From contig NZ_JAFMPQ010000013.1 of the NCBI RefSeq assembly GCF_020667845.1, positions 1 to 64,000 of the forward strand: a DNA stretch of 64,000 bases, read 5' to 3'. The position numbers and the translations under genes were made by a program. A model generated the notes under the pieces. The model did not search any database. It saw only the letters and a program-made list of their open reading frames with translations, and was not told where the DNA came from. The stretch comes from Cognatishimia sp. F0-27. GTDB taxonomy: Bacteria; Pseudomonadota; Alphaproteobacteria; Rhodobacterales; Rhodobacteraceae. Shown here piece by piece: positions 53,301-59,640 of the stretch. The number at the start of each line of letters is the position of its first letter. Within the stretch, counting starts at the first letter, position 1.

Positions 53301-54246
53301 TTTTTTCAACCTCACCTCAGATAGTTCGAAATTTTTGACAAAGGATGATCTCGATCTGCCGCAGAATGAGGGTTTACTTCCGGCAAAGTTTTCGCAGAAC
53401 GGCAAGGACATCGTCCAAATGTACGAGGGAAAATACGTTTGGCACTATGACCACAGATTCAGCTCATACCATAACCTTGGCAAAAAGAAGGGGCGTGGCG
53501 GAAGAGGACTGCCACCAACGGAAATACAGGAATATCAAGATGTCGATTTTGAGATTGAACCAAGATACTGGATTGATGAAGCTACCGTAAAATCCGCTTC
53601 CTTAGACCAAAGCTGGTCAAGGGACTGGCTTATTGTTTGGCGAGACATAACCAATGCAAAAGTTGAGCGCACAGTAGTTTTTTCAGTGATCCCTCTGTGT
53701 GGTGTTGGAAACACTTGTCAAATCCTGTTCTCCAAAGAAAAACCACAATTACAAGCAGCACTTCTCGCCAACCTTAACTCAATTGTTTTGGACTACTTCG
53801 CTCGACAGTTTGTCGGCGGTCGGCATCTTACGTTCGGATATGTGCAACAATTGCCTGTCTTTTCAGCAGATTTCTATGACTTGGATAGGCTAAACTGGAT
53901 TCTAAAACGTGTTCTTGAACTCACATACACCTCGCACAGCCTCGCCCCCTTCGCCAGCGATCTGGGCTATGACGGCCCACCCTTCGTCTGGGACGAGGAC
54001 CGCCGCGCCGACCTGCGCGCCGATCTCGACGCCTTCTACGCCCGCGCCTACGGCCTGACCCGCGACGAACTGCGCTACATCCTCGACCCCGCCGACGTGA
54101 AGGGCCCCGACTACCCCTCGGAAACCTTCCGCGTCCTCAAGGAAAAGGAAATCCGCACCCACGGCGAATACCGCACCCGCCGCCTCGTCCTCGCCGCCTG
54201 GGACCGGATGGAAACCAACGGCGAATTCACGGCGATGGGGATGTGA
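50356..54246 (+). CDS. N6-adenine DNA methylase (Eco57I/PglX/DrmMI-like)
   Basis: A 1296-residue methyltransferase. The N-terminal about 230 residues look like the HsdR_N-type domain of type IIG enzymes (ALWGIVTNGTHLRLMRDN), but I see no intact D...E-x-K set, so nuclease activity is doubtful. SAM motif I DPACGSGHFLLAA starts near 482 and motif IV IGNPPWE lies near 746; Asn-Pro-Pro-Trp is an accepted N6-adenine variant. The C-terminal half (about 750-1190) should recognise the target. Residues about 735-1190 are encoded by visibly more AT-rich DNA than both ends of the gene, suggesting exchange of the recognition part. It would mark self DNA for this system. Confidence 0.87.
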   Translation: MTRKPITDMSAWPSLSLEGNLIAPAMIAKIDQRAAPEQAPEDYSVRKGLTIREEISTAFRVGQSHFDAFAKIETPTQDATRRFVSSFFKETFGYDDLEAADAPIALIASGRVPFVVVPTSETLDRRSPTLSVDRSRSPAFALQDYLNDKDEALWGIVTNGTHLRLMRDNASLTRPAYIEADLAQIFSNEDIASFAVLWLLIHRSRFGNEGTPATDCPLERWRETGSKEGEVARDRLADQVQIALKVLGSGFLEANPDLSTKLKSGEVNLTEWFNELLRLVYRLIFLMVAEDRNLLHPTNAKTDARALYAQGYSLAALRKQCYRAATWDKHHDRYEGVKIVFKALAHGQPALALPALGGLFADDRLPHLETARLRNKAFMEALYRLSWLSDKTGMVPVNWRAMETEELGSVYESLLELQPQLGDDGKTLVFASEAAEQKGNQRKTTGSYYTPDSLVQALLDTALDPVLDKTEPDKLLKLTVIDPACGSGHFLLAAARRIATRLARHRAEGTPALSDFRHALRDVARSCLHGVDRNPMAVELTKVALWIETVDPGLPLGFFDAQIRCGDALLGVFDLKVLEEGIPDAAYKPLTGDDKDTAKYYKKANQDATKGQGGFDFGTGQVAMPEMKPMALDFSGFRDLPEDTVEQIGAKAKRFRELRKKQGFVRATAAANLYVAAFLLPKVGGAPAGPSARTVPTTEELWMALNQGKMRQAMVDAPKAARKARAFHWPLEFPDVMQRGGFDAIIGNPPWEVMQISEQEFFASIRPEIANLTGARRKKAISDLRQDDPELFEEFTIAKRTGSALTEFARGSNRFPLTSKGKINSFSLFAELMLGLTRQGGFSGLIAPSEIFTSETLESFVRHVVDQHLIHSAIGFENEEFLFSGIANIVRFSLVTFSRTKRKEAIFANLLRQPAQIQEMERIVHLTKEDIRLLSPISGILPVFRAKYDAILSKKVFTKVGVLFDPSRVPEANPWGIHSRQGFFNLTSDSSKFLTKDDLDLPQNEGLLPAKFSQNGKDIVQMYEGKYVWHYDHRFSSYHNLGKKKGRGGRGLPPTEIQEYQDVDFEIEPRYWIDEATVKSASLDQSWSRDWLIVWRDITNAKVERTVVFSVIPLCGVGNTCQILFSKEKPQLQAALLANLNSIVLDYFARQFVGGRHLTFGYVQQLPVFSADFYDLDRLNWILKRVLELTYTSHSLAPFASDLGYDGPPFVWDEDRRADLRADLDAFYARAYGLTRDELRYILDPADVKGPDYPSETFRVLKEKEIRTHGEYRTRRLVLAAWDRMETNGEFTAMGM

Positions 54247-55028
54247 TGGTCGAAGCGCCCCAAACCTTTGTCACGCGGCAAGAGTGCGACAAGATCGCGT
54301 TCCAGAACGGGTTTCGCAGGACCCATGGCGAAACTGACGGATGGCGGCATTATACCTCGACCACCGCGCAAGGGTCTATCTGGTTGGCTGCCGAGCACAC
54401 CGGCACTTGGCAGCTTTCAATCGATCATGCTGGTGTGTTGGCAGAGATCGGGCTTGAGGTTTCTGATGCCGACGGCCCGGGCCTCGCGCGGTTTCGCTTC
54501 ACATCGCTGACCTCGCTCTATGCCGTCATGCCCCGCCTATACGAACTCGCGGTAAGTCTCCCCGACGCCCCCCTGCAAGAGTTCCTCCACCGAACGAAGG
54601 GGATGCCAAAGACGACCGAAGCAGAGCGTCTGGTGGTGCAGCGTGTTGGACAGGGGATATTCCGAGACCGTCTGATCACCTACTGGCAGGGCAGTTGCCC
54701 CCTGACAGGCATAACCGACCACGCCTTGCTGCGAGCCTCACACATCAAGCCTTGGAAGGATTGCGAGAGCGACGAGGATCGACTGGACGTGCACAACGGC
54801 CTGCTTCTTTCGGCGCTCTGGGATGCCGCGTTCGACCGCGGCCTCGTTACCTTCGATGACAGCGGCCGCCCAGAGTTTTCGATCCAGCTGAGTGAAGCAG
54901 CCGCTGCTGAGTTGCGATGGCAGGCCCCAATTCGCCTGACAGACAAGCACCGTGCCCGCCTGGAATGGCACCGAAGCGAAGTGTTCGAAAAAGGCGCGGC
55001 GGTCGTCGGGTCTGTGACAATTGATTGA
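54246..55028 (+). CDS. HNH endonuclease (HNH_2 type)
   Basis: A 260-residue predicted nuclease. Residues 1-110 are an uncharacterised N-terminal part (FVTRQECDKIAFQNGFRR, GSIWLAAEH) that may bind DNA. Residues about 130-205 hold an HNH_2 domain: GQGIFRDRLITYWQGSCPLTG, ASHIKPWKDCESDEDRLDVHNGLLLSALWDAAFDRG, with the H, N and H expected for one-metal cleavage. The ATG overlaps the methylase stop as TGATG; a GTG three bases earlier is also possible. Coupling to the methylase suggests it supplies the cutting activity that the helicase-methylase core lacks. Confidence 0.85.
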   Translation: MVEAPQTFVTRQECDKIAFQNGFRRTHGETDGWRHYTSTTAQGSIWLAAEHTGTWQLSIDHAGVLAEIGLEVSDADGPGLARFRFTSLTSLYAVMPRLYELAVSLPDAPLQEFLHRTKGMPKTTEAERLVVQRVGQGIFRDRLITYWQGSCPLTGITDHALLRASHIKPWKDCESDEDRLDVHNGLLLSALWDAAFDRGLVTFDDSGRPEFSIQLSEAAAAELRWQAPIRLTDKHRARLEWHRSEVFEKGAAVVGSVTID

Positions 55029-55040
55029 TGGAGAAGCGCC

Positions 55041-56993
55041 GTGAAAATTTCGACGATACTTGACCACATTGATAGCGGGCACATGGCGCTGCCAGAGTTC
55101 CAACGCGGCTATGTGTGGAACCGTGACCAGGTCCGAGGTCTCTTCGACTCAATGTACCGACGTCATCCGGTCGGGGGGCTGCTTGTATGGGCAACCGAAG
55201 CGAAGACGGCGGCTCATCGTGGCGATGGCCCCATCGCAGCAGGTATCGTCAAACTGTTGCTGGATGGGCAGCAGAGAATGACATCGCTCTATGGGGTTGT
55301 GAGGGGGCATCCGCCGAAATTCTTCGACGGCAATCCTCAAGCGTTCACGGGACTTCGTTTCCACCTCGGAACAGAAACCTTCGCCTTCTACCAGCCAATC
55401 AAGATGCAGGACGATCCGCTTTGGATCGATGTTACGGCCTTAATGCAGGCTGGCACTGCTGGCCTTGGCAGTTTTGTTGCAAAGCTCTCTGCTGACCCTG
55501 AACAGGTCGCAAACGTCGGTGACTTCGTAGGCCGATTGAGCAAGCTGCTCAGCATCACTGACATCGACTTGCACATCGAAGAGGTCACCGGTGCTGACAA
55601 GACGCTCGACATCGTCGTCGACATATTCAATCGCGTAAACAGTGGCGGGACCAAGCTTTCGAAGGGCGATCTCGCCCTTGCCAAGATCTGCGCCGAATGG
55701 CCCGACGCCCGCGACACCATGAAAGCGAAGATCAAGGACTGGTCGGACGCAGGATACCATTTCAACATCGACTGGCTGTTGCGGTCAGTGAACACCATTC
55801 TCACGGGCGAAGCGAAGTTCAGCTATCTTCACGACAAGGACGCGATCGAAATTCAGGACGGCCTGAAACGATCCTCAAAGCATATCGACACATCGTTGAA
55901 CTTGATTGCCGGACGCCTCGGCCTCGACCACGATCAAGTGTTTTTCGGCCGTTTCGGCGTTCCAGTGATGGTCCGATATATGGATAAGAAGAACGGCGGC
56001 CTAGACGCGAAAGAACGGGACAAACTGCTATTCTGGTTCGCGCAAGCTGGGATGTGGGGCCGCTTCTCGGGCTCAACCGAAACGGTCATCGACCAGGATC
56101 TGGCCGCACTAGAGGGGCCTAGTGGCGGACTCGACGCGCTTATAGAACAGCTGCGCCTCTGGCATGGAGGCCTGAGAGTTGAACCGGGTCATTTCACTGG
56201 CTGGAGCCTCGGTGCTCGCTTCTACCCCGTCCTCTACATGCTTACGCGCATGGGGGAAGCTTCCGACTGGGGAACGGGTTTGCCACTCAAGGCGAATATG
56301 CTGGGCAAAATGAGCCGCCTCGAAGTCCACCACATCTTCCCCAAGGCCCAATTGTACAAACGGGAGTATCGTCGCGCTGAAGTGAATGCGTTGGCAAATT
56401 TCTGTTTCCTGACTAAAGACACCAACCTGAACATCAGTGATCGGTTGCCCGAGGACTACTTTTCCGAGGTGGAGGCGAAACACCCCGGTGTTCTGGCGTC
56501 ACAATGGATCCCGATGGACCCCGCGCTCTGGAAGATCGAACGCTATCTTGACTTCTTGGAAGCACGAAAGAACCTACTGGCTGCCGAAGCAAACAAGTGC
56601 TTCGAAGAGCTTCTGCATGGCGACACGCAATGGCTAGCCGCAGGGACGACACCCCCCGCTGCGACGACTTCCGGACCAATCGGTGGGATTACCAGCGAAG
56701 CCGAAGAGCAGGAGCTGGAAACCCTAAATCAGTGGGTGGAAGACCAAGGCCTGCCGCGTGGGCTGGTCGCCTTCGACTACGCGGACCCTGAAACTGGTGC
56801 GCAAAAGGCTGTCTTTGATCTAGCCTGGCCGGAAGGCCTTCAGCCCGGATTGACGGGACCAGTTGTCGTACTGTTGAACGAGACTGCAGAAGTACTGGCT
56901 TTGGCTAGCTCGGCTGGGTTCCGGTGCTTCACCGCGGCGGCAGAGTTCCAAGCATACGTTAAAACTGAGATTTTAAACTCAGAGGCTGCGTAG
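55041..56993 (+). CDS. GmrSD-like protein: DUF262 plus HNH nuclease (DUF1524 type)
   Basis: A 650-residue fused protein of the type IV, modified-DNA-specific restriction family GmrSD. The N-terminal DUF262 has LPEFQRGYVWNRDQVRGLFDS (17-37) and LLLDGQQRMTSL (72-83) for NTP binding. The C-terminal HNH part has LEVHHIFPKAQLY (near 427) and NALANFCFLTKDTNLNISDR. An extra about 120 residues follow (about 530-650), with a linker and a small unassigned domain. It is 12 bases after the HNH gene and last in the operon. GmrSD enzymes cut DNA with modified bases such as glucosylated 5hmC, so it may act against phages that mask their DNA from the other components. Confidence 0.87.
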   Translation: MKISTILDHIDSGHMALPEFQRGYVWNRDQVRGLFDSMYRRHPVGGLLVWATEAKTAAHRGDGPIAAGIVKLLLDGQQRMTSLYGVVRGHPPKFFDGNPQAFTGLRFHLGTETFAFYQPIKMQDDPLWIDVTALMQAGTAGLGSFVAKLSADPEQVANVGDFVGRLSKLLSITDIDLHIEEVTGADKTLDIVVDIFNRVNSGGTKLSKGDLALAKICAEWPDARDTMKAKIKDWSDAGYHFNIDWLLRSVNTILTGEAKFSYLHDKDAIEIQDGLKRSSKHIDTSLNLIAGRLGLDHDQVFFGRFGVPVMVRYMDKKNGGLDAKERDKLLFWFAQAGMWGRFSGSTETVIDQDLAALEGPSGGLDALIEQLRLWHGGLRVEPGHFTGWSLGARFYPVLYMLTRMGEASDWGTGLPLKANMLGKMSRLEVHHIFPKAQLYKREYRRAEVNALANFCFLTKDTNLNISDRLPEDYFSEVEAKHPGVLASQWIPMDPALWKIERYLDFLEARKNLLAAEANKCFEELLHGDTQWLAAGTTPPAATTSGPIGGITSEAEEQELETLNQWVEDQGLPRGLVAFDYADPETGAQKAVFDLAWPEGLQPGLTGPVVVLLNETAEVLALASSAGFRCFTAAAEFQAYVKTEILNSEAA

Positions 56994-57076
56994 GCAGAAA
57001 TACATCGGAAGCGAGAGGTCGGGTACCGGGCTTCGGGTGTTCCTGAAAACAGGTCGGCAACTGAGTGACAGTCCCA

Positions 57077-57334
57077 CTACAATGACCCGCACGCGCGCGC
57101 CTGATCCCGGATCACAGCGTAGTCACCCATCATCTGAACGATGGCCGATCCGTCCGGCAGCATCGCCAATTCTTCAGCCGCCTGCGCCTGAAACTCCCGA
57201 CTATATTCCACAATCGGCGGGCATGCCGCCACGCCGCCTTTTTCAAATCCCGCCGTTGCGCAGCCGGTCAACCAGCTCGTCGCGATTGCGAGGACGACGA
57301 GCCGCCGCCTCCAGCATCTGGCGTTGGATTTCAT
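57077..57334 (-). CDS. Phage outer-membrane spanin lipoprotein (prophage B)
   Basis: An 85-residue candidate o-spanin. The basic start MKSNARCWRRR is followed by a hydrophobic stretch and the lipobox LTGC, then a periplasmic region ending VIRDQARACGSL. It is nested out of frame in the 3' part of the i-spanin gene. It is the last recognisable prophage B gene; 83 bases separate it from the convergent defence operon end. Confidence 0.72.
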   Translation of the reverse strand: MKSNARCWRRRLVVLAIATSWLTGCATAGFEKGGVAACPPIVEYSREFQAQAAEELAMLPDGSAIVQMMGDYAVIRDQARACGSL

Positions 57335-57500
57335 TGGCCTTCTCCGTGGTTTCGAGACGTTCAGCGATCCGCCCGACGTGCTCCCCGGTGCGGCGGATCG
57401 ACAGGAGAAACAGGACAATGGCGACCGCGATGGCACCGTAGCGCAGTACGGCCCTCGCCCATGGAGCGGCGGCGATTCCGCCGAAAAAGGTCGCGATCAT
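57243..57500 (-). CDS. Phage inner-membrane spanin (prophage B)
   Basis: An 85-residue protein with one transmembrane helix (YGAIAVAIVLFLLSI, about 21-35) and a charged coiled coil (HVGRIAERLETTEKANEIQRQMLEAAARR). The start MIATFF overlaps the M15 endolysin stop by ATGA. It differs in sequence from the prophage A i-spanin, though the nested layout is the same. Confidence 0.72.
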   Translation of the reverse strand: MIATFFGGIAAAPWARAVLRYGAIAVAIVLFLLSIRRTGEHVGRIAERLETTEKANEIQRQMLEAAARRPRNRDELVDRLRNGGI

Positions 57501-58171
57501 CGCCGCCCCCGCTTCCAATCATCAAGGCGGGCGTAGATCGTGACCGCGATGCCGCCGAGCGCGACAGCGATGAAAACCCAGCGAAGCGTATCGAGATACG
57601 GCACAAGCGGCAGGATCGCGGATTGGGTCTCCGCCAGGACGCTCTGGGCGACTTCGACCCCGGCTGCGCCCAGCGTCGCCACCCCGGCCGCCCCGCCACC
57701 CTTCATGGTGCGGCTGTCGGCCAGCACTTCGCGCGCAGGCGGGGTTTCAGCCGCGAAGGCCGTCGCTCGGACCGGGAAGCGCTCGCCCCATTGGCGCGGC
57801 GGGCCAAGATCGACATGGATGAAGCCCGAGCGCGGATAAAAGCCGAAACCAAGGAACCCGATCGCGCGTGCCGCGGCCTCGAATGCCACAGGATCGTGGT
57901 TCGTCATGGCGATGTCGAAGGCCGCGCCGTCCATGTGCTTCGACCGGGTTGCGCCACCGACGGCACGATTGTGCTCTGGGCTTCGATACGCCGAGCGGAC
58001 GATCAGCGACTTGCCCAGCCGGTCCCGCAACGCCTGCAGCTTGTCCAGTGCAGGTTCGTTGATCAGCAGCTTGCCGGTGCCGCGGCAGGCGATTTCGGCG
58101 GGTGAGAAGTTGGGCCAGCGCCAGGTGCCTTCCGGCAGGTCGCGCCAATGGTTGTAAAAGGTCGTGGTCAT
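57497..58171 (-). CDS. Endolysin, peptidase M15 type with C-terminal membrane helix (prophage B)
   Basis: A 224-residue D-Ala-D-Ala carboxypeptidase-like endolysin (Peptidase_M15_3). Zinc and catalytic residues are in SKHMDGAAFDIA (His79, Asp86) and SGFIHVDLGP (His119, Asp121). After an Ala/Gly-rich linker, a transmembrane segment (WVFIAVALGGIAVTIYA, near 199-215) follows, as in the unrelated prophage A endolysin. The start MTTTFYNHW has GGAGGA 4 bases upstream. A terminator just upstream indicates a separate lysis transcript. Confidence 0.88.
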   Translation of the reverse strand: MTTTFYNHWRDLPEGTWRWPNFSPAEIACRGTGKLLINEPALDKLQALRDRLGKSLIVRSAYRSPEHNRAVGGATRSKHMDGAAFDIAMTNHDPVAFEAAARAIGFLGFGFYPRSGFIHVDLGPPRQWGERFPVRATAFAAETPPAREVLADSRTMKGGGAAGVATLGAAGVEVAQSVLAETQSAILPLVPYLDTLRWVFIAVALGGIAVTIYARLDDWKRGRR

Positions 58172-58183
58172 GATGTCCTCCAG

Positions 58184-58213
58184 AAACGAAAAAACCCGCC
58201 ACGTGGGCGGGTT
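58184..58213 (-). terminator. Rho-independent terminator upstream of the prophage B lysis genes
   Basis: AACCCGCC (58193-58200) pairs with GGCGGGTT (58206-58213). The leftward transcript continues with TTTTTTCGTTT, a good terminator. It lies between the late tail genes and the endolysin, the same functional position as the terminator at 25262-25297. Confidence 0.88.
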
Positions 58214-58245
58214 CAGGTTGGTTCGTGAATTGTTGCGATGGGCAG

Positions 58246-58536
58246 CTACGGGCCGCCGCCGAAGATCTTGAGCTTGATCGCGATCCCGGCCAGCAGCGCC
58301 AACATCACACCGGTGGTGATCATGCGGACAGCGGTCTGCATTGCAGTGCGGCGCACTAGCCGGATACAATCGAGCAGCGACCGCAGATCGCGGATATCCA
58401 GTGCGGCCTCATCGCCGTCGAGGCCGACATCGGCGAGCGCCCGCTTGGCGCCTTTTTCGGCGGCCCGCGCCAGCATGGCCTCGAACTCGGCGTCGGGCAT
58501 GCGCACAAAGCCCTGATCAGATCGGGGTGGCGTCAT
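58246..58536 (-). CDS. Small phage membrane protein, possibly holin (96 aa)
   Basis: Starts MTPPRSDQGFVRMPDAEFEAMLARAAEKGAKRALADVGLDGDEAALDIRDL; one transmembrane helix (ITTGVMLALLAGIAIKL) lies near the C-terminus. GGAGGAT precedes the start. Similar small proteins, which I recall as DUF6127, occur near GTA and prophage tail genes. The position just before the lysis cassette suggests a holin or holin-associated function, which is not proven. Confidence 0.65.
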   Translation of the reverse strand: MTPPRSDQGFVRMPDAEFEAMLARAAEKGAKRALADVGLDGDEAALDIRDLRSLLDCIRLVRRTAMQTAVRMITTGVMLALLAGIAIKLKIFGGGP

Positions 58537-58555
58537 GGGATCCTCCTTCCGCCGC

Positions 58556-59632
58556 TCAGCCGACCTTGCAGCCCCAGAAGGACGTGTGGTCGGCCGCGAA
58601 ATACCCGTCCTGCGCGCGGAAATACCCCTGCAGCTCAACGGTATCTCCCGCCGTCAGCGGCACCATGGTCTGCAGCCAGATCGCGGTGGCCAGCGAGACA
58701 TGGGTGGCCGAGATCTCGCCGAAGGAGCCACGAATTTCCGCTGTCCCGTTTAGGACCAGCCGCCCGCGCATCCGCGCCGAGTTGCTGGAATTGATCTTGT
58801 AGAGCAGCGTTGCGCCGAACAAATATGTCCCATCGACCGGCGCGGTGAAGAGGCTGGTCCCAGCATCGAACGCGCCCTGATCATTGTAGTCGGTGTTGTT
58901 GAGGCCGATCTTCGTCCAGGTCCCGACGCCAACGTAGTTGTCGTAGTTCGTGTATGCCTTGAACCGCGGCAGCTGCGGCTGATCGACGATGCCGTTGGCA
59001 TTGTCGACGATGAGCCCATCAAAGAAGGTGCTGCCGCCGGCGGAAACAGCGACGCGGAATTGATCGGAGCCAAAGAGGCCGACCAGCGCTTTGGTCACGA
59101 AACCGCTCTGCAGGGTCAGGCCGAGATCGTCGCCCGCAGCCTCCTTGTTCATGGTGTAGAACAGATCGCCGGTGCCGCCTTCGGCCATGGTCTTCGCCGT
59201 CCAGAGCGCGGCGTTGAGCTTGGCCGAGAACGGATTGGCGGCATCGGCGGTGGTCCCCAGCCCCAGTAGTGAGAGATTCTGCAGAGCGTCCGGGGTCGTG
59301 CCGACCCAGCCGAAACCGTCATAAACCAACAACAGAGCTTCGTCCTCGACCCATGCACGCCAGCCGGTCCGAGGCGGCAAGCGCAGCCATGCACCATCGG
59401 TGAACAACGCCACATTCAGGTCCCACCCCGCCCAGTCACCGGTGCCCCCGCTGGCCACGATGTAGCGGTCGCCATCGGCGGGACTGCCGGGTGGCGCGGT
59501 CAGGTCCTGGTCCCGGACCGAGAGTTGCACGAGCCCGTCAAGCAGTCGCAGCGCCTCATTGTGGGTGATATGCTTCTGAGCCTGCGCCGCCAAAATGTAT
59601 GGGAGCAGCAGGTTGGTCGTAGTGTCGGACAT
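58556..59632 (-). CDS. DUF2793 tail-fibre protein with C1q-like C-terminus (prophage B)
   Basis: A 358-residue fibre protein. Residues 1-110 are DUF2793 (LLPYILAAQAQKHITHNEALRLLDGL), 110-225 a linking shaft, and about 225-358 a C1q/TNF-like jelly roll (YDNYVGVGTWTKIG, FTAPVDGTYLFGATLLYKINSSNSARMRGRLVLNG), a common trimeric receptor-binding tip. The start is MSDTTTN; the 38 upstream codons lie in the host-specificity gene. Part of its sequence near 58917-59010 is repeated in the broken fragment at 16612-16890. Confidence 0.85.
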   Translation of the reverse strand: MSDTTTNLLLPYILAAQAQKHITHNEALRLLDGLVQLSVRDQDLTAPPGSPADGDRYIVASGGTGDWAGWDLNVALFTDGAWLRLPPRTGWRAWVEDEALLLVYDGFGWVGTTPDALQNLSLLGLGTTADAANPFSAKLNAALWTAKTMAEGGTGDLFYTMNKEAAGDDLGLTLQSGFVTKALVGLFGSDQFRVAVSAGGSTFFDGLIVDNANGIVDQPQLPRFKAYTNYDNYVGVGTWTKIGLNNTDYNDQGAFDAGTSLFTAPVDGTYLFGATLLYKINSSNSARMRGRLVLNGTAEIRGSFGEISATHVSLATAIWLQTMVPLTAGDTVELQGYFRAQDGYFAADHTSFWGCKVG

Positions 59633-59640
59633 AGCGGTCC

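Noticed and set aside
41520-56993. BREX system
   Set aside because: The methylase resembles PglX and the WYL protein resembles BrxR, but no PglZ, BrxC, BrxA/B or BrxL proteins are present.
41520-56993. Complete classical DISARM
   Set aside because: No PLD-domain DrmC was found and DrmA/DrmB are not separate, so only a DISARM-like label is justified.
56994-57076. tRNA or attachment site at the right island border
   Set aside because: No cloverleaf and no repeat of the left border could be found by eye.
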